NCBI GenBank assembly: GCA_039923455.1
Contig: JBDTCS010000246.1
Coordinates: forward strand, 1 to 9,194
DNA from: JBDTCS01 sp039923455
Lineage (GTDB): Bacteria > Bacteroidota > Ignavibacteria > Palsa-1295
Length of the DNA stretch: 9,194 nt
Reading direction: 5' to 3'
The notes under the pieces are model-generated. The model saw nothing but the letters and a program-made list of their open reading frames with translations, did not search any database and was not told where the DNA came from. The position numbers were made by a program, and so were the translations under genes. Below are positions 1 to 6,271 of the stretch, piece by piece; the stretch's first letter is position 1, and each line of letters opens with the position of its first letter.

Positions 1-63
1 CTGAAGCAAACCTGTAACCCGTATCGTATTTTGCGTTCTAGTTGATATCATACATTTACTCAG

Positions 64-1602
64 ATGAAAACTCTGCTCGCTTTGCTGTTCGCTTTTGTTT
101 TGTGCAATCAGGTGTTCGCTCAATCGAGTGCCGATTCACTGATTCGGACCGATCTTATTGTGCCGGCTCGATTTCAGGCGCTATTCGATTCGGCGCACAC
201 GGTCTTGATCCCGGCAGGATTTCGGTGCAGCGTGTTTTATGCGGGTAATCTGGGAGGGCCGCGGTCACTTGCGATCGATCCGAACGGACGAGTCTGCGTC
301 GCCGATCGCGATCGGTCAATGATACTTGCGCTGCCGGATCCGAAACACAAAGGTTACGCCGATACAACTATCTTGCTTGCCAACGACGACAGCAATGCGC
401 ACGGGTTTGCATTTTTCAACGGCGCACTCTATACCGCGGCAGCAAACTTTGTTCGAAAGTATGAACATCAGAATGGTGCGGGATTATATCAGGATTCGTC
501 CGTCTTCATTCCGAATATTCCCTATAAGGCCGAAGGGACACCGAATCATACGACGCGCACGATTTTGTTCGATACGGTCGGAAAGCATATTTATATATCT
601 GTTGGCGCGCCTTGCAATGCATGTCGAGAGATAGATACAGAGCGCGCTGCGATACTTCGCTTCGGTCTCGATGGTGGTGGTCGGACGCTCTATGCGACGG
701 GGTTGCGCAATGCCGTCGGTCTCACAATGGATTATACCACGAACACACTTTGGGCAAGCGTTGCCGAGCGTAATGCACTTGGAGAAGATCTGCCTGGCGA
801 ACCGATACTACGTGTGACGCAAAATGGTTTTTATGGATGGCCGCTCGCATACGGCGATCATCAGTGGGATAATTTTCAATCGACCGCTGAATACAAAGCG
901 ATGCTGCCCATCACACATGCCGATTCGGTAAAGGTTGCGAATATGACGGTGCCGGACATGTTTGTGCCTGCGCACACGACGCCGCTTGGCGTGGCAGTCT
1001 ATCATGCATCACAATTCCCGGCAGAATATCAGAGCAATTTATTTATCACGTTGCATGGTTCGGCAAAAGCGGAAGATGGAAGACTCGTTGCGAATGGCTC
1101 TTCGATCGTCCGTGCAATTCCTGATGGATCGAAGTGGATACTGAAAGATTTTGCCCTGGGCTTTTTGACGGACTCTATCAACTACAAACGCTGGGCGCGT
1201 CCATGTGGAATCGTGATTGATAGCGAAGGCAATATTTATTTTAGTTCGGATAACGCCGATGCGCATACACCTCCGGCAGTGTATAAGATTAGTTATGTTG
1301 GTGCTGGCAGTGTGCAGTCGCTTGGAACAAGTTATCACGCGACGACCTTGACTACGTATCCGAATCCTGTTGATCGCATTTGCACCTTCGAGCTTTACGG
1401 CGAGATGCAATCCACTGGTTCACTCTTGATCACCGATGTTGTTGGTCGGACGATCGCGAGCATCACTACGACGGCAGCAAGCGAAACTCCCGGAACAACG
1501 CGATTTACATTTGACATGAGTCGGCTTGCTCCGGGAATTTACTTTGCGCAATTGCAATCAAAGCTTGGTGTCGTGCGATCACAATTTGTGATTGTGCACT
1601 GA
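64..1602 (+). CDS. Secreted PQQ-dependent sugar (sorbosone) dehydrogenase-like beta-propeller with T9SS sorting domain
   Basis: A 512-residue secreted protein. It starts with a signal peptide (MKTLLALLFAFVLCNQVFAQ, cleavage near residue 19-20). The body, about residues 35-415, resembles the glucose/sorbosone dehydrogenase beta-propeller family: 'GGPRSLAIDPNG' repeat-like blades, a Cys-x2-Cys pair at about 184-187 (CNAC) followed by E-D-x-x-RAAI, then 'YATGLRNAVGL' near 209-219 and 'GFYGWPLAYGD'. Family members oxidise sugars or aldoses using pyrroloquinoline quinone; whether this one binds PQQ is not visible. The last ~80 residues form a type A T9SS C-terminal domain with YPNP near 431 and 'LAPGIYFAQL' near 488, so export across the outer membrane and surface attachment or release is expected. 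The ATG at 64 directly begins a good signal peptide. It converges on the next gene with a 25-bp gap. Family call is fairly sure, substrate unknown. Confidence 0.88.
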   Translation: MKTLLALLFAFVLCNQVFAQSSADSLIRTDLIVPARFQALFDSAHTVLIPAGFRCSVFYAGNLGGPRSLAIDPNGRVCVADRDRSMILALPDPKHKGYADTTILLANDDSNAHGFAFFNGALYTAAANFVRKYEHQNGAGLYQDSSVFIPNIPYKAEGTPNHTTRTILFDTVGKHIYISVGAPCNACREIDTERAAILRFGLDGGGRTLYATGLRNAVGLTMDYTTNTLWASVAERNALGEDLPGEPILRVTQNGFYGWPLAYGDHQWDNFQSTAEYKAMLPITHADSVKVANMTVPDMFVPAHTTPLGVAVYHASQFPAEYQSNLFITLHGSAKAEDGRLVANGSSIVRAIPDGSKWILKDFALGFLTDSINYKRWARPCGIVIDSEGNIYFSSDNADAHTPPAVYKISYVGAGSVQSLGTSYHATTLTTYPNPVDRICTFELYGEMQSTGSLLITDVVGRTIASITTTAASETPGTTRFTFDMSRLAPGIYFAQLQSKLGVVRSQFVIVH

Positions 1603-1627
1603 CCAGAGATCAATCAAAGAGGAAACA

Positions 1628-2296
1628 TCAGATGTGAAACATCACACCGGCTAGCCATTTGAAATCGAGTCCGCGCAAGTCGCCTTCCTTGTTATCCGCG
1701 AGTGAATTTAGGACGTTTGTAAATCCGTAGGTGAAACGTCCGTCAACGGCAAGCGATACGAGCGGTGCGATCTTGACTTCTACCCCCAGACCCAAGTCCG
1801 CTCCCACGGAGAATCCATTGAAAATCGACCCACGATCCGTTGTTTGCGATGAGCCCGTCGAATCTGTTGTGGCGGATGCGGCGATCTTTAGACTAAAGTC
1901 GGGCCCCAAGAATCCGTATAACTGAACATCACCCTCTATTGGCGTTACGCGCAACATCACCGGAATTTGAATATACTCGCTATTTTCAATCCACGACGTT
2001 GACTTGTAGTTGTTGAGTGTATAGGTATCCTTGAAGGATCTCTGCGTGATGAGCAATTCGCTTTGAATGCTGACCGGCCCGACCAGTTGATTCACACTTC
2101 GCACTCCGATCATGTATCCGGTGGCACCGGAGGCATGTGTTCCGGGAAAAGGGGAAGGTGCGGTTTGCGCTCCGGCGAAATCCATTCCGCCCACCAAGCC
2201 AAACTCCCACGCGAGCTGCGCGTGCGCATTTTGAGTTGGGAGTATAGCAAGTGTAAGTAGTATTAATGCGGAAAGGAAGCAATAGATCTTCTGCAT
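1628..2296 (-). CDS. Outer-membrane beta-barrel protein (porin-family type)
   Basis: A 222-residue protein with a clear signal peptide (MQKIYCFLSALILLTLAILPTQNAHA, cleavage before Q27). The mature part alternates hydrophobic and polar residues as beta strands do, and shows the pattern of the Bacteroidota outer-membrane beta-barrel domain: an early 'GLVGGMDFAG' strand, a 'GYMIGVRS' strand, 'SIQSELLITQRSF', then 'EYIQIPVMLRVTP' followed by 'LYGFLGPDFSLK' and a glycine-rich 'SVGADLGLGVEVK'. It ends in a strand with a C-terminal hydrophobic residue (MFHI). Predicted as a small, probably 8-stranded barrel in the outer membrane; substrate or partner unknown. An AT-rich leader without a Shine-Dalgarno precedes the ATG. 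A probable terminator of the upstream gene lies between them, so it is likely transcribed on its own. Confidence 0.82.
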   Translation of the reverse strand: MQKIYCFLSALILLTLAILPTQNAHAQLAWEFGLVGGMDFAGAQTAPSPFPGTHASGATGYMIGVRSVNQLVGPVSIQSELLITQRSFKDTYTLNNYKSTSWIENSEYIQIPVMLRVTPIEGDVQLYGFLGPDFSLKIAASATTDSTGSSQTTDRGSIFNGFSVGADLGLGVEVKIAPLVSLAVDGRFTYGFTNVLNSLADNKEGDLRGLDFKWLAGVMFHI

Positions 2297-2372
2297 ATAT
2301 TTTTAGAGTTATTTTAAATTAGCCTGAGCTAAAGTTTTTATCTATGGAGCTATAGCGTTCAACTATTTGAGA

Positions 2373-2431
2373 AGTATCAAAAAGACGGGGAAAGAGTATT
2401 CTCAGCATTGCTACCAGACTCCCTCTCCCCG
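2373..2431 (-). terminator. Probable rho-independent terminator of the upstream barrel gene
   Basis: Read on the minus strand, CGGGG (2431-2427) pairs with CCCCG (2390-2386), and inside it GAGT (2421-2418) pairs with ACTC (2397-2394). The hairpin is followed at once by TCTTTTTG (2385-2378). It sits about 70 nt past the stop of the gene at 2503-3051. The loop is long (about 20 nt), which lowers confidence. Confidence 0.5.
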
Positions 2432-2477
2432 ACCTTCGCTAATCCACGATCACTACTAACAGAAGCAAACTTTCAGT

Positions 2478-2505
2478 CAGCCGCGATTTATGCAGCCGCG
2501 ATTTA
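2478..2505. repeat. Perfect 13-bp tandem direct repeat over a stop codon
   Basis: CAGCCGCGATTTA occurs at 2478-2490 and again at 2493-2505, separated by TG. On the minus strand the second-listed copy supplies the TAA stop of the barrel gene, and the other copy supplies another TAA exactly 15 nt later in the same frame. It looks like a short slippage duplication that leaves the protein unchanged. Confidence 0.9.
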
Positions 2506-3051
2506 AGGGTAAAAACGAATTCCCAGGCCGGCATCCATAGCAACGCCAAATCCCGGAGAGATGCCGATCAGTGGTCCTGCTTCTAAGAACAATTCGATCG
2601 GCGAGTTTCTCGGAATGATGTTCAGTCCGAAGATCACTCGTGCAGCTACCCCGGATGTGGTCCCCTCGCGCACATAAAACTTTTCGCCGTCGCGTTTGTA
2701 GAAGATGGTATTGCCTTGTCCAAATCCTACGGCAAGTCCCGGTCCCGCATACATCGTGACCACGTCCGATCGGAATGCGTTAAAGTTAAATAGATAGTCG
2801 ACATCCACGCGTGGTGATCCGAAATACGAACCGCCGACATCAATGACGAGCGCATTACTCGCCGATGGCCAATATTTCACGGTTGCCCCGAGCGGATCCC
2901 CTACGATGAGTCCAAATCCGAAGCTCTTTCCTTGTGGCCCCTGTGCGTGGGATGATACTGCGAAGAAGCTTAGCGCAGAAAACAGAAGGAACATCGATGC
3001 GACAAGCTTGAATGAGCCGGTCGGAGAAGGGGTGATCTTTTGAAATTGCAT
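2503..3051 (-). CDS. Small outer-membrane beta-barrel protein, function unknown
   Basis: A 182-residue protein. Residues 1-36 form a longish signal peptide: a basic/polar start (MQFQKITPSPTGSFK), a hydrophobic core (LVASMFLLFSALSFFAV) and cleavage at SHA|Q. The mature part begins 'FGFGLIVGDPLGATVKYWPS' and continues 'VIDVGGSYF...VDVDYLFNF', a glycine- and aromatic-rich strand pattern seen in small Bacteroidota outer-membrane proteins that are usually annotated as hypothetical. Later strands are 'VTMYAGPGLAVGFG', 'GVAARVIFGLNII', 'IELFLEAGPLIGI' and a final 'GLGIRFYP'. About eight strands are expected. The ATG at 3051 is preceded by an AT-rich leader and a strong hairpin; a terminator candidate follows. 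No function can be assigned from the sequence. The barrel call is inference from strand periodicity and the signal peptide. Confidence 0.75.
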   Translation of the reverse strand: MQFQKITPSPTGSFKLVASMFLLFSALSFFAVSSHAQGPQGKSFGFGLIVGDPLGATVKYWPSASNALVIDVGGSYFGSPRVDVDYLFNFNAFRSDVVTMYAGPGLAVGFGQGNTIFYKRDGEKFYVREGTTSGVAARVIFGLNIIPRNSPIELFLEAGPLIGISPGFGVAMDAGLGIRFYP

Positions 3052-3079
3052 ACTATATTTTTATGTGACATTTTAATCT

Positions 3080-3107
3080 CCGAAAATGCGCTTTTTCGCA
3101 TTTTCGG
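3080..3107. promoter_or_regulatory. Perfect 11-bp inverted repeat in the leader of the barrel gene
   Basis: CCGAAAATGCG (3080-3090), loop CTTTTT, CGCATTTTCGG (3097-3107). It lies 28 nt upstream of the ATG at 3051. On the plus strand it is followed by ATTTTTG, so it could end plus-strand transcription. On the minus strand there is no U-run after it, so there it would be a leader hairpin (RNA stability or regulation) or a protein-binding site. Structure is certain, role is not. Confidence 0.55.
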
Positions 3108-3129
3108 ATTTTTGATAATACCCGCTTCG

Positions 3130-3348
3130 TTATAACTCTATGGTTGTACGCAGCGAGGGTCGTCGGAATTGAAAATCCTGACTGGTTGAATTGGAAGCGA
3201 TTCGCCGCGATGTATTGAAACCCGGTTCTGTTTGCGTCTCAATGCGTCGAGTCGAGTGTCCGATTCGAACGCTCTTTTTGAGTCCAGGTCCACCAACCCA
3301 TTGATAGGTCAGGGTATAATCTCGTTGGTCATTATTAAATTTTGGCAT
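3130..3348 (-). CDS. Doubtful small hypothetical ORF
   Basis: An open frame of 72 codons starting at the ATG at 3348 (MPKFNNDQRDYTLTYQWVGG...); an in-frame ATG at 3390 would add 14 residues. The product would be hydrophilic and basic, rich in Ser, Thr and Arg, with no signal peptide, membrane segment or motif I recognise. No Shine-Dalgarno or promoter is evident, and codon choice is neither clearly coding nor clearly random. It lies on the same strand as the flanking genes, downstream of another small doubtful ORF. It could be a real small gene, a decayed gene remnant, or chance. Confidence 0.22.
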   Translation of the reverse strand: MPKFNNDQRDYTLTYQWVGGPGLKKSVRIGHSTRRIETQTEPGFNTSRRIASNSTSQDFQFRRPSLRTTIEL

Positions 3349-3502
3349 AATGGTTTTGATACCTTCATACACACAGGATTTTAGATACATAAAGGAAAGG
3401 TGCGTTCGTGTGCTACGTGTGACTATTCTTTAGCCAATTAGACACGGGTGGCAACGTGTTCGTGACGCTCGGAAAATTAGGAGATCGGAGCGCGTGTAAC
3501 TA

Positions 3503-3784
3503 TTACTTCGTTCGCGTGTGATTCGCGGTTTGAAGTATGGGGCGTACCTGATGTCGCTCGCCATCCTTAGCTTCGGTGCGTTTGATCATAAGATCGGAGT
3601 CATCCCAATTTGTCCAAGATCGATCTTCGGTGCTGGAATCGGGTACACTTATAACGCTGGCGGAATTTGCATTTCGCCTTTCGAAAGCCTTGTCGTGTTT
3701 GGCTGGCGTAGGAGTTCTGCCCTGAGTCTCAGGGGTAGCAATTCGCTCAGGAAGCGTCTGCTGGCTTTTGATTATGTATGGCAT
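3503..3784 (-). CDS. Small hypothetical protein behind a strong promoter and structured leader
   Basis: A 93-codon frame beginning MPYIIKSQQTLPER and ending in a basic tail. It is strongly hydrophilic and charged, with a Trp-containing acidic patch near 'SWTNWDDSDLM', no signal peptide, no membrane helix and no family I recognise. In its favour: a Shine-Dalgarno-like GAGGT (3795-3791) six bases before the ATG, the only good one near a minus-strand gene here, and a consensus-like promoter about 170 bp upstream on the same strand. Against it: an overlapping antisense frame of similar length exists (3518-3787), so openness alone proves little. If real, it would be expressed from the 3954-3982 promoter. 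No function is proposed. Confidence 0.35.
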   Translation of the reverse strand: MPYIIKSQQTLPERIATPETQGRTPTPAKHDKAFERRNANSASVISVPDSSTEDRSWTNWDDSDLMIKRTEAKDGERHQVRPILQTANHTRTK

Positions 3785-3789
3785 TAAGA

Positions 3790-3948
3790 TACCTCATCCG
3801 TATTTTATTTGTAATAATCATCGCACCTTGGCTCAGCGTTGGCTGAGTCGCATTCGTCCGTAGAGACGAAAAATCTAACACCGCAGCATGTATTTGATAT
3901 AAGTTGCCCGTTTAGAAGAGCGGGCTCTTGCTGCAACGCCTATTTACT
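3790..3948 (-). ncRNA. Candidate structured RNA: leader of the small ORF or independent ncRNA
   Basis: Minus-strand sequence directly downstream of a strong promoter can fold into consecutive helices. P1: CGTTGCAGCA (3938-3929) with TGCTGCGGTG (3888-3879), 10 bp including three G-U pairs. Inside P1, GCCCG (3925-3921) pairs with CGGGC (3910-3906); alternatively AAGAG (3929-3925) pairs with CTCTT (3920-3916), leaving CCCG to pair with CGGG as a pseudoknot. P2: TTCGTC (3870-3865) with GACGAA (3858-3853). P3: CTCAGC (3847-3842) with GCTGAG (3837-3832), loop CAAC. A run of five T (3873-3869) follows P1. A Shine-Dalgarno and ATG follow. I recognise no known riboswitch or RNA family; it could instead be a dispersed palindromic repeat element. 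The pairings are read from sequence, function is inference. Confidence 0.33.
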
Positions 3949-3953
3949 CTACG

Positions 3954-3982
3954 AATATAACACATCAAAGTGATTTTGTCAA
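3954..3982 (-). promoter_or_regulatory. Strong minus-strand promoter, TTGACA-17-TATATT
   Basis: On the minus strand, TTGACA (3982-3977) is followed after exactly 17 bp by TATATT (3959-3954), and the run TATATTCG matches 7 of 8 positions of the Bacteroidota TAnnTTTG element. Same boxes and spacing as the TetR promoter at 6234-6264. Transcription would begin near 3947 and run into the structured region and the small ORF at 3503-3784. No well-supported gene explains it. Confidence 0.6.
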
Positions 3983-4057
3983 GCACATGAACAAAATTAA
4001 ATAATATTCTTGCGCCACGGAGAAAGGCAATCACTCTTCTTAGAGAATTGGGCGGTC

Positions 4058-4085
4058 AAAGCTGTGTGATCTTCGCAGCTTTTTT
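4058..4085. terminator. Terminator-like hairpin after the ruvC operon
   Basis: AAAGCTGTG (4058-4066), loop TGATCTT, CGCAGCTTT (4074-4082): nine pairs with one G-U, then more T, giving six T in a row (4080-4085) on the plus strand. It lies 21 bp past the stop of the minus-strand gene ending at 4107, where a terminator would be expected, but the T-run is on the opposite strand. Only three T, inside the stem, serve the minus strand. It may work in both directions or end an unseen plus-strand transcript. Confidence 0.4.
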
Positions 4086-4106
4086 GCAAATGGATACTCC
4101 GGCTGA

Positions 4107-5306
4107 TTAGAAGTGGTAGGACATACTCACGAGTGGGATAATCTCAAAGCTCGTGTTGAACACGTATTCGCCAAGCGTTTTGGTTACACGAGCTGCCCCC
4201 GCTTTGTACGCCGAGAAGACAACTCCGGCATCGATCGTAAGATCATTCTGAAAATATCGGAGTGTGAATACGATCGGAATAATATTGAAATCGGAAATGA
4301 AGAAAAGCTCGGCGGAAGCTTTAAGATTTTCACCAACCCGTAAGCCACCTGATAATGCGATCACTGAATTCACCGCGGTGTAGGGTTGATTGAGTGAATC
4401 ATTCTCTCGCTTATACGAGACTCCGCCGAGCAGCGAGATATTCGATTCCCATGTGCCATACGTTGCGACCGCATAGGGAAATGCGATGCGGGTGATCTTT
4501 ACTACATCCGAATAGACTCCCTGCACACCGGCAGCAAGCGCGACATGTGCTGATTGATAGGGTGTAACTTTGAGACCAAGCGTTCCGGTAAGTACTTGCG
4601 TCGGAAGAAACGGTGCGAAGACTCCCCCACCATTCAAACTCAACCAATCTGTCGGTCCGTAATTGAACTGCAAACCGGCGAGTAAATAATCCGAAATAAA
4701 AGCGTTACCCGCACCAAACGACATTGCGTTTGGTGTGATGAAGGCTTGCGAACTTCTCGGATCATGCGACTCGAGATAGCTGGTTGTGTAGAACTCTTCC
4801 TTCGTATCGTTTTGTCCGGAATAATTTTCGATGCGCTCGAGCTTCGGATAAGTGAAGAATAAATTCCCGTAGGGCGTGAAGAGTATGACGTGCGCGCTAT
4901 CATTAAATAAATATCTGCGCCCTTTGAACGTATCGTGATCTTTTGTAGACACGGTCGAAACGTCGGGCAACTTCGGACGAGAAAGATATTTGGTGACTTC
5001 GGTCGATTGGTTGTCCACCGTATTGTGCACGTAGATCTTTCGGAGATCTTCTTTCATCACGAAGTTGAATCGGTAGTCGAGTGCGTAGTCGATGGCAGCG
5101 AGTGGAATCTCCAGTCGGCCGTTGCGCGTCTCGGCGATAATGCGATCGGGCAACGGCTTCGCGAGCACAACCGCATAGAACGAGGAGCTATCTTTCATCA
5201 CGAGCTTCACTAGATAATCACGATCGAGATCTTCCGGTTTTAGCTGCGCGTGTGCCTGTGATGCGATGCACAAAAGAACGAGTACGAGACAGAGTTTTTG
5301 GATCAC
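4107..5306 (-). CDS. Outer-membrane beta-barrel protein with N-terminal soluble domain, function unknown
   Basis: A 399-residue protein if started at the GTG at 5306. That start gives a compact signal peptide (IQKLCLVLVLLCIASQAHA then Q) and lies 16 nt after the ruvC stop. A TTG at 5345 would add 13 residues and overlap ruvC by 23 bp. Residues about 22-150 look like a soluble beta-rich domain ('YLVKLVMKDSSSFYAVVLAKPLPDRIIAET...IPLAAIDYALDY'), reminiscent of short domains that read 'effect of X on Y under property Z' in Bacteroidota hypothetical proteins. From 'DPRSSQAFITPNAMSFGAGNA' on, repeated amphipathic strands ('LAGLQFNYGPTDWLSLNGGGVF', 'GTLGLKVTPYQSAHVALAAGV', final 'VSMSYHF' ending in Phe) indicate an outer-membrane barrel. 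It is probably co-transcribed with ruvC, although no functional link is apparent. Confidence 0.75.
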   Translation of the reverse strand: MIQKLCLVLVLLCIASQAHAQLKPEDLDRDYLVKLVMKDSSSFYAVVLAKPLPDRIIAETRNGRLEIPLAAIDYALDYRFNFVMKEDLRKIYVHNTVDNQSTEVTKYLSRPKLPDVSTVSTKDHDTFKGRRYLFNDSAHVILFTPYGNLFFTYPKLERIENYSGQNDTKEEFYTTSYLESHDPRSSQAFITPNAMSFGAGNAFISDYLLAGLQFNYGPTDWLSLNGGGVFAPFLPTQVLTGTLGLKVTPYQSAHVALAAGVQGVYSDVVKITRIAFPYAVATYGTWESNISLLGGVSYKRENDSLNQPYTAVNSVIALSGGLRVGENLKASAELFFISDFNIIPIVFTLRYFQNDLTIDAGVVFSAYKAGAARVTKTLGEYVFNTSFEIIPLVSMSYHF

Positions 5307-5322
5307 TATGTATGAACGGTTT

Positions 5323-5955
5323 CTATTTAGTTTTTCTGCTGCCAACTTTTTTACTCACGTCTCGCTTGAGGAGTTCTTCACGAATCAGACTCTTTTTTGT
5401 CGTGGCGCCTTTGACTCGGCCCGGATTTTCGTTTACGAATTGCTCCCAATTTTTCCAGGAACCCGTCCCGATGCGCGTCGAACGAAATGCATGCGTGAGC
5501 GCCACCGCAAGTGCATCATACGCATCCGAAAGCTTCATCTCTTTTTCCGGAAGTGCAAGCATTCTTCGTACCATAAACTCCACTTGCTTTTTATCGGCGT
5601 TGCCATTCCCGACCACCGCCTTCTTCACCTCCCTCGGCGAGAATTCAGAAGTCGGGATTTGCCGGAGTACCGCCGCTAAGATAGCAACCCCGCGAGCGTG
5701 TCCAAGTTTCAGCGTGGACTGCACATTCTTATCATAGAACGCAGTTTCAATGGCAAACGCGTCCGGTTTGGTTCGCTCAATCACCTCTTCGAGTCCGCGA
5801 AAGATTGTCTCAAGTCTAAGCGGAAGTGAAGATGCGCGACCAGATTGGATCGTACCATACTCGATCATCGTAATCTTGTTCGCGCCACTCCCCTTTGTTT
5901 CGACAACCCCGTAACCCGTCACGAGCGTGCCTGGGTCAACGCCAAGAATGATCAT
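5323..5955 (-). CDS. ruvC: Crossover junction endodeoxyribonuclease RuvC
   Basis: A 210-residue RuvC. It resolves Holliday junctions by paired nicking, acting as a dimer with the RuvAB branch-migration motor in recombinational repair. All four acidic catalytic residues are in place: Asp7 in GVDPGT, Glu70 in 'FAIETAFYDKNVQSTLKLGHARG', and Asp144/Asp147 in 'SDAYDALAVALTH'. The glycine-rich 'KLGHARGV' and 'PREVKKAVVGNGNADKKQV' segments are typical. I start at the ATG at 5955 because the protein then begins MIILGVDPG exactly as RuvC proteins do; an upstream in-frame start would add 17 unrelated residues. Members are usually 160-190 residues; here a lysine/arginine-rich tail from about 175 onward extends it. 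ruvA and ruvB are not in the window. A candidate promoter lies about 50 bp upstream. Confidence 0.96.
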   Translation of the reverse strand: MIILGVDPGTLVTGYGVVETKGSGANKITMIEYGTIQSGRASSLPLRLETIFRGLEEVIERTKPDAFAIETAFYDKNVQSTLKLGHARGVAILAAVLRQIPTSEFSPREVKKAVVGNGNADKKQVEFMVRRMLALPEKEMKLSDAYDALAVALTHAFRSTRIGTGSWKNWEQFVNENPGRVKGATTKKSLIREELLKRDVSKKVGSRKTK

Positions 5956-6003
5956 CTTAAATAGTAGTGAAGAATATCGGTGCCCAAATTGATACCTGAG
6001 GTG

Positions 6004-6011
6004 CAAATATA
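6004..6011 (-). promoter_or_regulatory. Candidate ruvC promoter (-7 element)
   Basis: TATATTTG on the minus strand (6011-6004) is a perfect TAnnTTTG element and would place the transcript start about 40 nt before the ruvC ATG. No good upstream box is found at the expected distance (the hexamer 23 bp upstream reads GGTCGC), so support rests on one element. Confidence 0.35.
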
Positions 6012-6233
6012 GGCGGTGATCGGCAGGAGCGACCCACAGACTTTTTGAATCTTGTCGGGCAACATCGCCCTTCCTACCTTCTTCTGGGCTCTCAAAGCAC
6101 TTTCCCTTTTTGAAATTACCCGAGTCAGAACTCCTCTCTCGATAGAATCTTCAAATCTCATTACAATAATTTCGCTCGAACAACGTCTGCACTCTCGAAA
6201 CCTAACTTTTCCTCAGAAAATATCAGAATAGTA

Positions 6234-6264
6234 TTGACAAGCCATTTTAGTTGGTGTATATTTG
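6234..6264 (+). promoter_or_regulatory. Promoter of the TetR / efflux operon
   Basis: TTGACA (6234-6239), a 17-bp spacer, then TATATT (6257-6262) extended to TATATTTG, which fits both the general housekeeping consensus and the Bacteroidota TAnnTTTG element. The expected start point, around 6268-6271, abuts the palindrome that begins at 6272. The leader to the TetR ATG is about 113 nt. Confidence 0.75.
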
Positions 6265-6271
6265 CAAAATA

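Larger units (their letters stand above)
3785..4106. other. Gene-poor stretch between the small ORF and the ruvC operon
   Basis: No convincing protein gene lies here. It holds the terminator-like hairpin near the ruvC operon end (4058-4085), a strong minus-strand promoter (3954-3982) and the structured candidate RNA (3790-3948). The part from 3983 to 4057 is AT-rich and shows nothing else I can support. Confidence 0.7.

Noticed and set aside
1603..1640. Terminator between the convergent genes
   Set aside because: Only a 5-bp GATGT/ACATC stem with a 3-nt loop and no T-run is present.
3518..3787. 89-codon plus-strand frame from a GTG with a hydrophobic start
   Set aside because: No promoter or ribosome site supports it, and the opposite frame has both. 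Kept only as an open question in the findings.
3829..3940. tRNA, CRISPR repeat or known riboswitch in the hairpin cluster
   Set aside because: There is no tRNA-like T-arm or anticodon arm, the palindromes are not regularly spaced copies of one repeat, and no known riboswitch consensus could be recalled for it.
5252..5737. Plus-strand frames of 137 and 161 codons
   Set aside because: They are antisense to ruvC with its full catalytic set and to the start of the barrel gene; no family resemblance.
5952..6161. 69-codon minus-strand frame with an ATGA overlap with the ruvC start
   Set aside because: The overlap looks operon-like, but the product resembles no family, the ruvC -7 promoter candidate lies inside it, and its own start lacks any signal.
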